Assembly (NCBI GenBank): GCA_002154655.1
Contig: NGUZ01000001.1
Coordinates: 310,001 to 374,000 of the forward strand
DNA length: 64,000 nucleotides
From: Corynebacterium kefirresidentii
GTDB taxonomy: Bacteria > Actinomycetota > Actinomycetes > Mycobacteriales > Mycobacteriaceae
Direction of reading: 5' to 3'
The position numbers and the translations under genes were made by a program. How positions within the stretch are numbered: position 1 is the first letter of the stretch; the number at the start of each line of letters is the position of its first letter. The notes under the pieces were generated by a model. That model was not told the DNA's origin and did no database searches. It saw nothing but the letters and a program-made list of their open reading frames with translations. Of the stretch, positions 55,108 through 64,000 are shown piece after piece.

Positions 55108-57033
55108 ATGACTATCTTGGATACCATTAACTCGCCGCAGGATCTCAAGGCACTGTCCGCAGACAAGCTTGAAGAGCTTGCGGCAGAGATTCGGCAGCGT
55201 CTCATTGATAAGGTTTCCGTCACAGGCGGACATTTGGGTCCCAACTTGGGCGTGGTGGAACTGACTATAGCGTTGCACCGCGTATTTGATTCCCCGCGCG
55301 AGCCCATTATTTTTGATACCTCGCACCAGTCTTATGTGCATAAAATGCTTACCGGTCGCACCGATCAATTCGATACCTTGCGGCAAAAAGATGGTCTTTC
55401 GGGGTACACGGACCGCGGCGAGTCCGAGCATGACTGGACCGAGTCCTCGCACGCTTCGGCCTCGCTGTCTACGGTGGATGGCTTGTCAAAGGCCTTTAAA
55501 ATCCGCGGCGATGGTCACCGCAACGTTATCGGCGTCGTTGGTGATGGCGCCCTGACCGGCGGTATGTGCTGGGAGGCACTCAACAATATCTCCGAGGACA
55601 AGGACCGCAATGCGGTGATTGTGGTCAATGACAATGGCCGCAGCTATTCGCCCACCATCGGCGGCCTCTCGGAGAATCTTGGTCGTATCCGCTCTCAGCA
55701 CGGCTATGACGAACTTATGGAGCAGGGCAAGCGCCGCCTGAAACAAATGGGTTGGGTAGGCGAGCGAGCCTTCGATGCCCTGCATGCCATGAAAGAAGGC
55801 GTCAAGTCTACGGTCTTGCCAACTGAGATGTTCCCGGAACTAGGCATGAAGTACATCGGCCCCATTAACGGGCACGATATCGATAGCTTGGTGCATGCCC
55901 TGACCTATGCCCGCGATTATGACGGCCCCATCATTGTGCATGTGGTTACTGAAAAGGGCCATGGGTTTGCCCCAGCCGTCAATGAGCCAAAGGATCAGAT
56001 GCACTCAACCGGTGCTATTGATCCGGTCACCGGTGTGGCAAAGGGAACCAAGCAGCCTGGCTGGACCGCAGCTTTTTCAGAAGAGCTTGTAGCCGCTGCT
56101 GAAAAACGCGAAGACATTGTGGCCATTACCGCTGCCATGGCAGGGCCGACTGGGCTCACGCCGTTCCAAGAGCGCTTTCCTGAACGCTTCTTTGACGTGG
56201 GAATCGCAGAGCAGCACGCGATGACCTCCGCCTCTGGTCTTGCGCTCGGGGGTATGCACCCGGTCGTGGCGGTATATTCCACCTTTTTAAATCGAGCCGT
56301 GGATCAGGTCATTATGGATATTGCGCTGCTGAAGCTGCCAGTAACCATCGTGCTCGACCGGTCCGGGGTTACCGGTTCCGATGGCGCATCGCACAATGGT
56401 GTGTGGGATATGGCGCTGATGAGCATCGTACCGGGCATACACATTGCCGCCCCGCGCGATGGCGCGCGCCTGCGGGAGCTCTTCCGGGAGTCGCTAGAAA
56501 TCGAATCCGGCCCCTCCGTAGTTCGTTTCCCTAAAGGCAACCTGCTGCCGGATATGGATGCGGTAGAAACCTTGGGGGATGGCGTCGACATCCTCCACTA
56601 CGGCGAAGCCGACGCTGGCGAGGACACCCCAGAGGTGCTTATCGTCTCTATCGGTGCCATGTCCGCGCGCAGCATCGAGGCAGCGAAGCTGCTCGGAGAG
56701 CAAGGCGTTAACGTAACCGTCGTTGACCCGCGTTGGGTTGCGCCGGTTCCAAGTTCTATTGTGGCACTCGCCGCTGACCACGATCTGGTGGTTACGGCAG
56801 AAGACGGCCTTATCCGCGGCGGTATTGGCTCCATGATTTCGGAAGCCCTCAGCGCAGCCGAGGTAAATACCCCTGTGCGCCGACTTGGCGTTCCGGGATA
56901 CTTCCCTAAGCACGGCTCGCGCGGCGAGGTCCTAGAGGAATTCGGGCTCACCCCTGAACTTATGGCGGCCTCGATTAGCGAGTGGGTAGAAAACCTCACT
57001 GCTGATGCCAATGAGCTGGGAAATGAAGGCTAG
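55108..57033 (+). CDS. dxs: 1-deoxy-D-xylulose-5-phosphate synthase
   Basis: First enzyme of the MEP isoprenoid pathway, condensing pyruvate with glyceraldehyde 3-phosphate. The 641-residue thiamine-diphosphate enzyme has [18 protein letters not shown] with the active-site His, the TPP motif [17 protein letters not shown], then [13 protein letters not shown], and the transketolase C-domain [35 protein letters not shown]. The start at 55108 ([18 protein letters not shown]) is the family-like N-terminus. Confidence 0.97.
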   Translation: MTILDTINSPQDLKALSADKLEELAAEIRQRLIDKVSVTGGHLGPNLGVVELTIALHRVFDSPREPIIFDTSHQSYVHKMLTGRTDQFDTLRQKDGLSGYTDRGESEHDWTESSHASASLSTVDGLSKAFKIRGDGHRNVIGVVGDGALTGGMCWEALNNISEDKDRNAVIVVNDNGRSYSPTIGGLSENLGRIRSQHGYDELMEQGKRRLKQMGWVGERAFDALHAMKEGVKSTVLPTEMFPELGMKYIGPINGHDIDSLVHALTYARDYDGPIIVHVVTEKGHGFAPAVNEPKDQMHSTGAIDPVTGVAKGTKQPGWTAAFSEELVAAAEKREDIVAITAAMAGPTGLTPFQERFPERFFDVGIAEQHAMTSASGLALGGMHPVVAVYSTFLNRAVDQVIMDIALLKLPVTIVLDRSGVTGSDGASHNGVWDMALMSIVPGIHIAAPRDGARLRELFRESLEIESGPSVVRFPKGNLLPDMDAVETLGDGVDILHYGEADAGEDTPEVLIVSIGAMSARSIEAAKLLGEQGVNVTVVDPRWVAPVPSSIVALAADHDLVVTAEDGLIRGGIGSMISEALSAAEVNTPVRRLGVPGYFPKHGSRGEVLEEFGLTPELMAASISEWVENLTADANELGNEG

Positions 57034-57054
57034 GCCTGTCCTGATAAATATCTT

Positions 57055-58299
57055 CTAGAAAAGACCGTCCACGATAAGCGGGGCGGTCAATTCTATTTGC
57101 CATTCGCGCGCGCCTTCCGCGCGGAGAAACGCAGCGACGTCGTCTGGCTGGCGGATGGAACCGGCAACAGAATCAGGTCCGCGGTGGCGTTTATCAGCAC
57201 GTACCCCTACCTTCGCCCATACTGCGGCGCGCACGGTGGCGGGGCGGATAATAAGCTCGGAGGACATTCCAAGATCATCGCCTAGTTCCGCGATGTCGGC
57301 GCGAATAGTTTGATATATCTCCCAGAGATCAGGGTAGTCCTTGGTCCAGATGGTCTTGGAAGGGACCGGATGCGGGGTACGGTGCACGCGAGGCCGCTGG
57401 TGCGGGGGAATGGCGCGCGCCTGGTTTAGCACCGCCATCCAGCGGGCGGTGGCCCCCTTGCGCCGGCGGGGAAAACCCTTGATGCGGGCCAAGTCGCTGC
57501 CAGAGGTTGGGAGAGCGCGCGCAATTTCTACCAGCGTCTTATTCGCTAAAACCCGGCCGGGTGCAGTATCGGTGCGCCGAGCTATTGCGTCCCGTTTGAG
57601 CCATAGCGCTCGAGCGGCGGCAAGCTGGCTGCCGTTGCGCAGGTTGGAGACTCCCTTTAGGTCGCGCCAAGTAGGTGGCTGCGGGTGAGTATCACCGGCA
57701 TGCTCGCGGACAATGGAGGAAAATTCCTCTAGCGCCCAATCCATTTTGTCTTGTTCGGCCAAGATATCGCGTAGTGAATCGGCCAGCTCGAGGAGCAGCT
57801 CCACATCTAGTGCGGCATAGGCCTTGAGCTCCTCGCTGAGCTGCGGGGTTGACCAGTCAGCGTCGCCGTAGCCTTTTTCTAATTCGATATCAAAAAGCTC
57901 TGCAACCATTGTGCCCAGATTCGGGCGGTCGAAACCAGCGAGCCGCGCCGCTAGCTCGGTATCAAAGATGGAGCCGGGGAATAGCCCAAGCCACCCTAGG
58001 CAGGGCAAATCCGAATGCGCGGCATGAATTATCCATTCTGCCCCGTTGAGTACTGGGGCGAGGGCAGCGGTGAGCTCCGCGCGATGGCCTTCAGGGGCAA
58101 AAAGCATGGTGCCTGCGCCTCGGCGGCGAATTTGTACTACGAAGGCGCGGTCATCGTAGCGGTAACCAGAGGCGCGTTCAGTATCGATGGCAAACGGGCC
58201 CGTACCTGCGGCTAGGCGTGCTGCGGCAGCGGTGAATTCATCCCGGGTAGCAAGGACCGCCGGGATGCCCTCTACCGGCCGGCTGCGCAATTCTGGCAT
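57055..58299 (-). CDS. rnd: RNase D-like 3'-5' exonuclease
   Basis: A 414-residue protein of the DEDD superfamily with an HRDC domain. The exonuclease DED motifs are visible: FAIDTERASGYRYDDRAFVVQI (Exo I), IIHAAHSDLPCLGWLGL (Exo II), KAYAALDVELLLELADSL (Exo III). The HRDC domain includes LARIKGFPRRRKG. The start MPELRSRPVEG at 58299 is chosen because the stop of the upstream gene is at 58301-58303, one base away. Likely function is RNA 3'-end processing. Confidence 0.9.
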   Translation of the reverse strand: MPELRSRPVEGIPAVLATRDEFTAAAARLAAGTGPFAIDTERASGYRYDDRAFVVQIRRRGAGTMLFAPEGHRAELTAALAPVLNGAEWIIHAAHSDLPCLGWLGLFPGSIFDTELAARLAGFDRPNLGTMVAELFDIELEKGYGDADWSTPQLSEELKAYAALDVELLLELADSLRDILAEQDKMDWALEEFSSIVREHAGDTHPQPPTWRDLKGVSNLRNGSQLAAARALWLKRDAIARRTDTAPGRVLANKTLVEIARALPTSGSDLARIKGFPRRRKGATARWMAVLNQARAIPPHQRPRVHRTPHPVPSKTIWTKDYPDLWEIYQTIRADIAELGDDLGMSSELIIRPATVRAAVWAKVGVRADKRHRGPDSVAGSIRQPDDVAAFLRAEGAREWQIELTAPLIVDGLF

Positions 58300-58300
58300 T

Positions 58301-58960
58301 CTAGTGGCCGAGCTTGGTAACGCCCTCAGGAGGGAGGCCGGCAACGTTAGCCAATACCTTTGCAAAAGCCTGCACGTGAGGAGCCAGATCGAGGCCTTCA
58401 GCGGTCCACGAAGCACGCATTTCGATTTGATAGGCGCGCGGTGGGCCACCAATCTCCCCAAATCGAACGGACGCGGTGGAGGTGACGGTGCCACCCAAGT
58501 TGGTGTGGTCGGCGCCTTCCTCTTCTAGGCCTTCATTGAGCCACTGCCAAGCCACATCGGGCAAGAGCGGATCTCCTGCTACGGCATCATCCATATCGGC
58601 CTGAATATACGCCACAAGGCGCATAGCGCCCTCCCAGGCTTCCTCAGCACCCGGATCGTGGAGCAAAATAAGGCGGCCAAATGCATCGCCTTCCGCATCA
58701 GTAGGCACGATGTCTGGGTTTTCTTCGCCTCCCACCTCGAGGCCGATAGCGTGGCTAAACGGCGCAAGGCGCTGCGGTGGGCGAATGGAGCCCAGGGTTA
58801 TCTCGGGGCGCAGGTCGGCCGCGTGCATTGACTCCACTGCTTGGGTGAATGCGGCGGGGGTAGCTGGTTCGTGGCTTTCCGCTTGCCTGTGCAAAGGAGT
58901 AGGGGCGGAAGCCTCGGCGCTGCGTGGGGTGGTCGATTCGGAATTGCTCACGACGTTCAA
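58301..58960 (-). CDS. DUF3000 protein
   Basis: A soluble protein of about 219 residues. The core LGSIRPPQRLAPFSHAIGLEV, GRLILLHDPGAEEAWEGAMRLVAYIQADM and PDVAWQWLNEGLEE identifies the actinobacterial DUF3000. The start may be TTG at 58960 or the GTG three codons later. One base separates its stop from the RNase D start, so translation is coupled. Function unknown. Confidence 0.85.
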   Translation of the reverse strand: MNVVSNSESTTPRSAEASAPTPLHRQAESHEPATPAAFTQAVESMHAADLRPEITLGSIRPPQRLAPFSHAIGLEVGGEENPDIVPTDAEGDAFGRLILLHDPGAEEAWEGAMRLVAYIQADMDDAVAGDPLLPDVAWQWLNEGLEEEGADHTNLGGTVTSTASVRFGEIGGPPRAYQIEMRASWTAEGLDLAPHVQAFAKVLANVAGLPPEGVTKLGH

Positions 58961-59107
58961 GCTATAGTTTCGCAGCCTCTAGCTGGGGGAGGCGCGCCGA
59001 TGTGAGAGCGTGTCGGCATCCCCGCGGTGGGGGAAGTGACAAGGTTTCATATCCAACTTATGATGGATATGTCCGATTACCCAGAGGCTTTGGCAAAGGA
59101 GAACGCA

Positions 59108-59809
59108 ATGGCGAAGCTTGACTACAAGGAACTCAATGCGGTTCAGCAATATTCCCAGCACGCAGTTTTTAAGGTTATCCCGGGGGCACTCGGCACCGAG
59201 CGAGCGGAAATCATCGCCCAAGCGCAGAAGTTCTTCGCCGACGTTGAGCAGGCTGGAAAGGTGACCGTGCGCGGAATCTATGACTTGACGGCCATGCGCG
59301 ATTCTGCTGATTTCATGATCTGGTGGCACGCCGAGGAGTTCTCTGACATGCAGAAGGTCTTTGGGGATTTCCGCCGCGAGACCACCTTGGGCCAGGTTAG
59401 CGAAGTGACCTGGGTAGGCAACGCTTTGCACCGTCCAGCGGAGTTTAATAAGTCGCACCTGCCGTCTTTCATCATGGGCGAGGAGCCAAAGGAGTGGATC
59501 TCGGTCTATCCCTTCGTGCGCTCCTATGACTGGTACACCATGGACGAGGAAAAGCGCCGCCGTATCCTTATGGAACACGGCATGCAAGCGCGTGATTATC
59601 CTGATGTGCGAGCTAATACCGTACCGGCTTTTGCGTTGGGTGACTACGAGTGGATTCTGGCCTTTGAGGCGGATGAGCTCCACCGTATCGTCGACCTGAT
59701 GTACCTGATGCGCTATACCGAAGCCCGTCACCACGTGCGCGAGGAAATTCCTTTCCACACCGGCCGTCGCGTCAAGGACGTAGCAGAACTCATCGCAGTA
59801 CTGCCCTAA
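59108..59809 (+). CDS. chdC: Coproheme decarboxylase ChdC (HemQ)
   Basis: The last step of the coproporphyrin-dependent heme pathway: converts coproheme to heme b with hydrogen peroxide. The 233-residue chlorite-dismutase-family protein has [19 protein letters not shown] with the active Tyr, [13 protein letters not shown] (the His of this segment is probably the heme ligand by family), and the C-terminal [15 protein letters not shown]. The ATG at 59108 follows AAAGGAG by about 6 bases. It is the only heme gene in the window. Confidence 0.92.
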   Translation: MAKLDYKELNAVQQYSQHAVFKVIPGALGTERAEIIAQAQKFFADVEQAGKVTVRGIYDLTAMRDSADFMIWWHAEEFSDMQKVFGDFRRETTLGQVSEVTWVGNALHRPAEFNKSHLPSFIMGEEPKEWISVYPFVRSYDWYTMDEEKRRRILMEHGMQARDYPDVRANTVPAFALGDYEWILAFEADELHRIVDLMYLMRYTEARHHVREEIPFHTGRRVKDVAELIAVLP

Positions 59810-59916
59810 AGGAAACGCCGCCTAGCAGAAGCACTGCTTGGCGACGTCCCGGGCTGCGCCCCTTCACTAGCCTCTCAGCTAGGCTGCTGACGGGGCGTAA
59901 GTTGTGTCGGGGCCCT

Positions 59917-60339
59917 TTAAGCGGTGCCACCTTCTACCGGCTTTTCCTCCAGGTCAAGGCAAATGGAGTTAATGCAATAGCGAAGGTCAGTAGGAGTGTC
60001 GTAGCCCTCGCCCTCAAAGACGTGGCCTAGGTGCGATTCGCAGTTGGCACACAAGACCTCTACTCGGCGCATGCCTAGCGAGTTGTCTTCTCGCTCGATG
60101 ATCTTGTCTCCGGCAAGCGGGGAGAAGAAAGACGGCCAGCCACAATGGGACTCAAACTTTTCCGTGGAACGGAAAAGCTCCGCTCCACACGCGCGGCAAG
60201 AATAGACACCCTCGGTAGTGGTGTTGGTGTACTCGCCTACATGGGGCGGCTCCGTACCTGCCTCACGCAGAACGTAGTATTCCTCGGGGCTTAAGCGCTG
60301 GCGCCATTCGGTATCAGCAATGAGCTTGAAATCGGTCAT
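59917..60339 (-). CDS. msrB: Peptide-methionine (R)-S-oxide reductase MsrB
   Basis: Reduces R-methionine sulfoxide in oxidised proteins. The 140-residue product has two zinc CxxC pairs (YSCRACGAEL and VLCANCESHLGHVF), the family ESHCGWPSFF and the catalytic Cys in RYCINSICLDL. aftC lies immediately upstream (9 bases) in the same direction. Confidence 0.96.
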   Translation of the reverse strand: MTDFKLIADTEWRQRLSPEEYYVLREAGTEPPHVGEYTNTTTEGVYSCRACGAELFRSTEKFESHCGWPSFFSPLAGDKIIEREDNSLGMRRVEVLCANCESHLGHVFEGEGYDTPTDLRYCINSICLDLEEKPVEGGTA

Positions 60340-60348
60340 GGGCCGAGT

Positions 60349-61500
60349 CTAAACCGCTCTGCGCGCGGCACGCCACCAGCCAGCGACCGTAGCGAAAATT
60401 GCGACGATAAGCAGCGCCCATCCTGCCGTGGCCGTGAAAAAATTCATCAACCGCCCAGCATCCGGGTGCGATGCAGACGCCCACGAGACCGGAGCCAAAA
60501 AGAGAAACGCCGCCAACCACGCTCCTGCGGAATGAAATACCGAGCGCGGGAGCACAACGGTAAACATCAGCGGGAAAAGCCACATGGAATAGTACTGCTG
60601 GCCCAGGGAAGACAGGAAGAAAATTCCCACCATTATCGCTCCGCTTGTGGTCAGTGCCCACAAGGTTGGGTCGGAGTTGCGCCAGCGTAAAAGCCCGAGA
60701 ATCGCTGCGGCCGTAAGACCGGCAAAAATCAGCCACACGGTCCAATACAACCCGGCGCCAAAATTAACGTAGGCGTGGAAACCCGCCCAGGAAGAATTGG
60801 CATAGTCACGAGTTTCCGAAAGATAGGGCAGTAGCTTTTCGAAAAAGCCGCTGGCGCCCGGCACCACCGGCCACGCCAGTAGATTGAGAATCACCGGAAC
60901 TACGATGCCTCCGGCGAGACTGCGCCACTGGATCTTTACCAAGGGCAGGAAGAGCAGCGGCGCAAACTGCGGCTTAATGACGATGGCAAGGCCAATGACC
61001 ACGCCTGCCACCCAGCCCAACTGCGGGGTGCGCTCGGCCCGCAAAAAGGCCCACAAAAACACGGCCAGACACAGCAAGAGGAAGCCGTTGATATTGGTAA
61101 AGGCAAGCGTATTGGTCACTGACTCCGTGACAAACGCCAGCGCAATAGATACCGGCCACACGGGCGAGGTGAGCTTGCGGTCCACTATAAGGGTAAGCAC
61201 CGCCAGTGCCGCGATGATCGCGGCCGCATTCGCCACGATGAATAGTCCTCGCGCAAGTGAGAAGTCTAGGTGCCCTAATGGCGCAAGCAGCAGCGTGGCT
61301 CCCGGGGTATACAGATACAGCGGGTCAACGTGGTTATAGGCCTGCTCGTAGACCGGCTGGCCGCTAGCCATGCGCGCCACCGCGTTATACACGGTGGTGA
61401 AATCATCCGTTGGCGTGCCGTTGCGCGCAATGATGAATACGCGGTGCACAACGAGCAATACGGCCACGGGCCAAGCGGCAACATTGATTCGGGAATTCAC
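60349..61500 (-). CDS. aftC: Arabinofuranosyltransferase AftC-like (GT87)
   Basis: A 383-residue polytopic membrane glycosyltransferase with about 10 membrane segments. The first extracellular loop contains TPTDDFTTVYNAVARMASGQPVYE with the DD motif typical for lipid-linked sugar GT-C enzymes. The PxxxAPLLFLPLVK segment and the WAGFHAYVNFGAGLYW loop match the GT87/DUF2029 family. Order relative to msrB, chdC and ribD is as in mycobacteria (Rv2673 AftC), so it should add the alpha-1,3 arabinofuranose branches of arabinogalactan using decaprenyl-phosphoarabinose. Confidence 0.85.
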   Translation of the reverse strand: MNSRINVAAWPVAVLLVVHRVFIIARNGTPTDDFTTVYNAVARMASGQPVYEQAYNHVDPLYLYTPGATLLLAPLGHLDFSLARGLFIVANAAAIIAALAVLTLIVDRKLTSPVWPVSIALAFVTESVTNTLAFTNINGFLLLCLAVFLWAFLRAERTPQLGWVAGVVIGLAIVIKPQFAPLLFLPLVKIQWRSLAGGIVVPVILNLLAWPVVPGASGFFEKLLPYLSETRDYANSSWAGFHAYVNFGAGLYWTVWLIFAGLTAAAILGLLRWRNSDPTLWALTTSGAIMVGIFFLSSLGQQYYSMWLFPLMFTVVLPRSVFHSAGAWLAAFLFLAPVSWASASHPDAGRLMNFFTATAGWALLIVAIFATVAGWWRAARRAV

Positions 61501-61506
61501 GGCCCC

Positions 61507-62205
61507 TTAGTCTACGTCCTCGCGGGTGCGGGAATACCGCAGAAACACCGTGCCATCCGTATCGGCCGCGACATTTTCCAACTGCATGCGGCGGTGGGAA
61601 TGCTCGCCCTTAAAAGTAGCCATCGGAGTCTCTACGCCGGTAGACAGATGCGGATCCAGGGTCAAATACATCTGGTCAATCGCATCGGCGTCCACTAATT
61701 GCCCAATCATTCCTGGCCCGCCTTCACACAGCACGCGCTTAAACCCGCGATCCTTCAGGACGGATATGTAGTCGCGCACGCTTCCTTCACCGGCATCGCA
61801 GACCTCCGCCCCCGTGCTTTCAATAGCCTCGATTCGGGTAACGATGTCTTCATCCTCCCAGCTGCTGTGTGGGGCCAAGATGATAGGTGGGGTACTAAAG
61901 TCTGTAAAAAAGTCCGAGTTGATATCGAAATCAAGGCTGCGAGAAGGCACTGCAATAGGAGCTGGGCGCGAGCCATCGGTGCTAGGCACAACGCCGGAGT
62001 AATCTTCTGCGCGCACCGTTTGCGCGCCCACCAACACCACGTCTGCCCATTCCCGTAGAGCTGCAAAAAGCTGTCCATCGGTGTCATTTCCCATGTCTTC
62101 TGAGACATGGTTCATCGTCGCCGATCCGGTCAACGTGCTGACCATATTCGTACGGATGGTGAATGTGCCGCGGGAATCAGGACCCAAAAGCGAAGAGATA
62201 TCCAT
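61507..62205 (-). CDS. ribD: RibD C-terminal/dihydrofolate-reductase-like protein
   Basis: A 232-residue protein of the bacterial bifunctional deaminase-reductase C-terminal fold without the deaminase domain. Seen: NMVSTLTGSATMNHVSEDMG, the NADPH-binding ADVVLVGAQTVRAEDYSG, and RVLCEGGPGMIGQLVDADAIDQMYLTLDP. By position it is the counterpart of mycobacterial Rv2671, which can substitute for dihydrofolate reductase. Whether it acts in riboflavin synthesis or folate reduction is undecided; the gene name follows common usage. It ends 6 bases before the aftC start. Confidence 0.85.
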   Translation of the reverse strand: MDISSLLGPDSRGTFTIRTNMVSTLTGSATMNHVSEDMGNDTDGQLFAALREWADVVLVGAQTVRAEDYSGVVPSTDGSRPAPIAVPSRSLDFDINSDFFTDFSTPPIILAPHSSWEDEDIVTRIEAIESTGAEVCDAGEGSVRDYISVLKDRGFKRVLCEGGPGMIGQLVDADAIDQMYLTLDPHLSTGVETPMATFKGEHSHRRMQLENVAADTDGTVFLRYSRTREDVD

Positions 62206-62277
62206 GTCATCTCAGTGTAGCTAGAGCGGCGAGTGCCCAGCATGGCAATAACAGCGCCATAACCTCGCCAAGACGGG

Positions 62278-63201
62278 CTACACCAGACGGATGAGAATCA
62301 CGCCGACCAGTATCACCGCAATGCCGGCTACCTGGCGCAGCGTTACGCGGGCGCCACGCAAGCGATCAATGAGTAGGGACCCCAGCATGGAGCCGAGGAG
62401 AGTCGCAACCACGGTAAGCCCCGTTCCCAGCTGCGGTACTAAGGCCGCGTTGCCAAAAACAAACAAGGCACCCAGGACGCCACCAACCCACATCCACCAG
62501 GGATTGGCCTTCCCCTCGAGGCGCTCAATGCGAGGTCGCCAGCGTAGAACAATATTCACAATGGCAAGGGCAGATACCCCGACGCTAAAAGAAACTAAAG
62601 TCGCGCTAACAGGTGAGCCAGTAATCTGGCCCAGGTGACCATTGATCGCGGATTGGCTTGCAGTAAAACAACCAAAAATAAACCCCGCTAAGCGCCACAT
62701 CCACAGCGCTGTGGCACTGTCCTCACGCTTCGTGGGCGCGCCGGGGCCGGCGACGATGGCGATTACTCCGCCTAGGACGATGAGAGCCCCTAGCATGCGA
62801 ACCACGGTCAGCGGGGATATAGGGGAGTCAAAGAGCCCAAGGTGATCGATGACGAGCCCCATGATGATCTGGCCGGCGATGGGAAGTACTACGGTCTGGA
62901 CGGCACCCAAGTGGGGAAATAGGAGAATATTCCCAGTAAGCGCAACTACGCCGAGTAAACCACCGAACCATATCCACAGTGGTTGGCCACCGGTGCGGGA
63001 AAGACCGAAATCACCGCCGGTGACAGCGGTGGCAATAACGAGCAAAGTAACCGTGCCCACTGCGAAAGAGATAAGCGAAGAAGAAAAGGGGGTGCCCGTC
63101 GATAAGCGCAAGCGCGTATTAACCAGGGTCTGTACGGGCAAAACAAGCCCAGCAAAAATGCCTAGAAGGATCCACAACACGACGGAACACCTTACCGGCA
63201 C
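62278..63201 (-). CDS. DMT-family (YdcZ/DUF606) transporter, duplicated
   Basis: A 307-residue protein with ten membrane segments arranged as two homologous five-segment YdcZ (DUF606) units. First unit: LPVQTLVNTRLRLSTGTPFSSSLISFAVG, then WFGGLLGVVALTGNILLFPHLGAV; second unit: FTASQSAINGHLGQITGSPVSATLVSFSVG and WVGGVLGALFVFGNAALVPQLG. Single units are about 150 residues in other bacteria, so this is an in-frame duplication/fusion. Substrate unknown. The start may be one of several near 63180-63201. A valine tRNA gene lies just upstream, same direction. Confidence 0.85.
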   Translation of the reverse strand: MPVRCSVVLWILLGIFAGLVLPVQTLVNTRLRLSTGTPFSSSLISFAVGTVTLLVIATAVTGGDFGLSRTGGQPLWIWFGGLLGVVALTGNILLFPHLGAVQTVVLPIAGQIIMGLVIDHLGLFDSPISPLTVVRMLGALIVLGGVIAIVAGPGAPTKREDSATALWMWRLAGFIFGCFTASQSAINGHLGQITGSPVSATLVSFSVGVSALAIVNIVLRWRPRIERLEGKANPWWMWVGGVLGALFVFGNAALVPQLGTGLTVVATLLGSMLGSLLIDRLRGARVTLRQVAGIAVILVGVILIRLV

Positions 63202-63252
63202 ACAAAGAAACCCGCCCAGGCTCCTTGTGAAGTGGAGCGCAGGGCGGGGAAG

Positions 63253-63327
63253 TGGTGGTCCTAACTGGGATTGAACCAGTGACCTTTCCGGTGTGAACGG
63301 AACGCTCTCCCACTGAGCTATAGGACC
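63253..63327 (-). tRNA. tRNA-Val (CAC)
   Basis: Cloverleaf on the minus strand starting GGTCCTATAGCTCAGTGGGAG; anticodon stem TTCCG/CGGAA with loop TTCACAC, anticodon CAC (valine GUG). T arm GGTTCAATCC. Encoded CCA at 63253-63255. Confidence 0.96.
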
Positions 63328-63572
63328 GTGCGGTGGCTAAATGTACACCGCTTGAAATTCAAATACCTAATTGGCTGCGTAGGGGTACTCATGAGCGGGA
63401 GGCGGCTGGGCGCCTGCGGTCCACAAGAATCACACCGGTGTGATTTGGGAACGTACAAACGTGGAATATCAGCGGCTAAAAGCAAGGCGCTGGGCTGGGG
63501 ATTTGGAAACTAGCGCGGAGCACGATAATGTTTCTTCTCGCACCGCAACGGAATAAAAGTTTGCGGCGCAAT

Positions 63573-63648
63573 GCGGATGTAGCGCAGTTGGTAGCGCATC
63601 ACCTTGCCAAGGTGAGGGTCGCGAGTTCGAGTCTCGTCATCCGCTCCA
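63573..63648 (+). tRNA. tRNA-Gly (GCC), copy 1
   Basis: Acceptor GCGGATG/CATCCGC, D arm AGCGCAGTTGGTAGCGCA, anticodon stem TCACC/GGTGA with loop TTGCCAA (anticodon GCC), T arm GAGTTCGAGTCTC. Encoded CCA. Identical to the copy at 63806. Confidence 0.97.
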
Positions 63649-63695
63649 CGCTTTTCAAAGGGGCTACCTGTGAAGAGTGATTCTAAGTGAATAAC

Positions 63696-63767
63696 GCGCG
63701 ATTAGCTCAGTGGGAGAGCGCTTCCCTGACACGGAAGAGGTCACTGGTTCAATCCCAGTATCGCGCA
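63696..63767 (+). tRNA. tRNA-Val (GAC)
   Basis: Acceptor GCGCGAT/ATCGCGC; anticodon stem CTTCC/GGAAG with loop CTGACAC (anticodon GAC); T arm GGTTCAATCC. No CCA is encoded (CAA follows), so CCA must be added after transcription. Confidence 0.96.
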
Positions 63768-63805
63768 CAAGGACTTTGTCCTAGAAACCGGGCCTGGTTT
63801 CGCAT

Positions 63806-63881
63806 GCGGATGTAGCGCAGTTGGTAGCGCATCACCTTGCCAAGGTGAGGGTCGCGAGTTCGAGTCTCGTCATCCGCTCCA
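63806..63881 (+). tRNA. tRNA-Gly (GCC), copy 2
   Basis: Base-for-base identical to the copy at 63573-63648, including the encoded CCA; the two flank tRNA-Val (GAC) and are 233 bases apart. Confidence 0.97.
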
Positions 63882-63911
63882 GCACTGTATTGTGTGAGGC
63901 GGTATCGCCAC

Positions 63912-63982
63912 GGTGGAATGGCCGAGTGGTGAGGCAACGGTCTGCAAAACCGTGCACACGGGTTCGATTCCCGTTTCCACCT
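63912..63982 (+). tRNA. tRNA-Cys (GCA)
   Basis: Acceptor GGTGGAA/TTCCACC with U73 discriminator (normal for Cys); anticodon stem ACGGT/ACCGT with loop CTGCAAA (anticodon GCA). No encoded CCA. Confidence 0.96.
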
Positions 63983-64000
63983 CAACTTCTTAATGCCTTC

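Noticed and set aside
63328..63513. 61-codon frame between the valine and glycine tRNAs
   Set aside because: No plausible start signal or recognisable sequence, begins inside the leader of the tRNA-Val gene.
63573..63881. Duplicated tRNA-Gly considered as flanking attachment sites of an integrated element
   Set aside because: Both copies are full tRNAs only 233 bases apart with just one tRNA between and no integrase.

Overview
The window is a contiguous piece of a high-GC Gram-positive chromosome, almost certainly a Corynebacterium. Indicators are a DtxR repressor matching the diphtheria-toxin repressor family along its length, the sigB-dtxR-galE and ppgK-sigA arrangements, the SOS pair lexA/divS next to nrdR, the arabinogalactan enzyme AftC, polyphosphate glucokinase, and a series of Actinobacteria-restricted DUF proteins (DUF3000, 3039, 3093, 3099, 3159, 3710, 4192, 4193). 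Gene order broadly follows the conserved recA-to-ribD block as I remember it from other corynebacteria and, in part, mycobacteria. It is a core region; I see no prophage, transposase, CRISPR array or integrase.

Layout. 1-12.1 kb: recombination and tRNA modification (recA, recX, miaB, a membrane protein, GNAT and DUF349 genes on the minus strand, a LigB-like gene, miaA, dapF, two minus-strand hypotheticals, hflX). 12.1-14.5 kb: uracil permease and an HNH protein between strong terminators. 14.5-20.6 kb: sugar phosphotransferase locus (ptsH, ptsF broken into two frames, fruK, divergent ptsI, then a DeoR repressor, probably sugR). 20.6-26.8 kb: SOS and nucleotide-regulation block (lexA, divS, nrdR, hrpA). 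26.9-30.2 kb: membrane protein, then oxyR divergent from ahpC and ahpD, with a visible promoter and OxyR-like box. 30.2-36.9 kb: DUF3516 helicase with a PAC2 protein, DUF4192, and the dtxR-galE operon. 37.1-42.4 kb: sigB behind a SigH-type promoter, a YheO-type regulator, and a serine use unit (sdaC-sdaA). 42.4-47 kb: dtd, a methyltransferase, DUF3099, and a coupled DUF3039/helicase pair. 47-57 kb: sigA, ppgK, suhB, DUF4193, DUF3093, dut, DUF3710, DUF3159, a TrmA-type RNA methyltransferase, dxs. 57-63.2 kb: an RNase D-like nuclease, DUF3000, chdC, msrB, aftC, a RibD-like reductase and a DMT transporter. 63.2-64 kb: five tRNA genes.

Functional themes are DNA damage (recA, recX, lexA, divS), oxidative stress (oxyR, ahpC, ahpD, msrB), global transcription control (sigA, sigB, dtxR, lexA, the DeoR repressor) and fructose/PTS uptake. 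The most noteworthy irregularities are the one-base frame break between the EIIA and EIIB parts of the fructose PTS protein, a dense cluster of LexA-type half-sites reaching into divS, paired inverted repeats upstream of the serine transporter, a cysteine/glycine-rich tail on an unknown protein, and a translationally coupled zinc-protein/helicase pair. I found no clearly new defence or mobile system. Coordinates of starts were adjusted from the longest reading frame wherever a ribosome binding site, a stop-start overlap or family length argued for a shorter protein.
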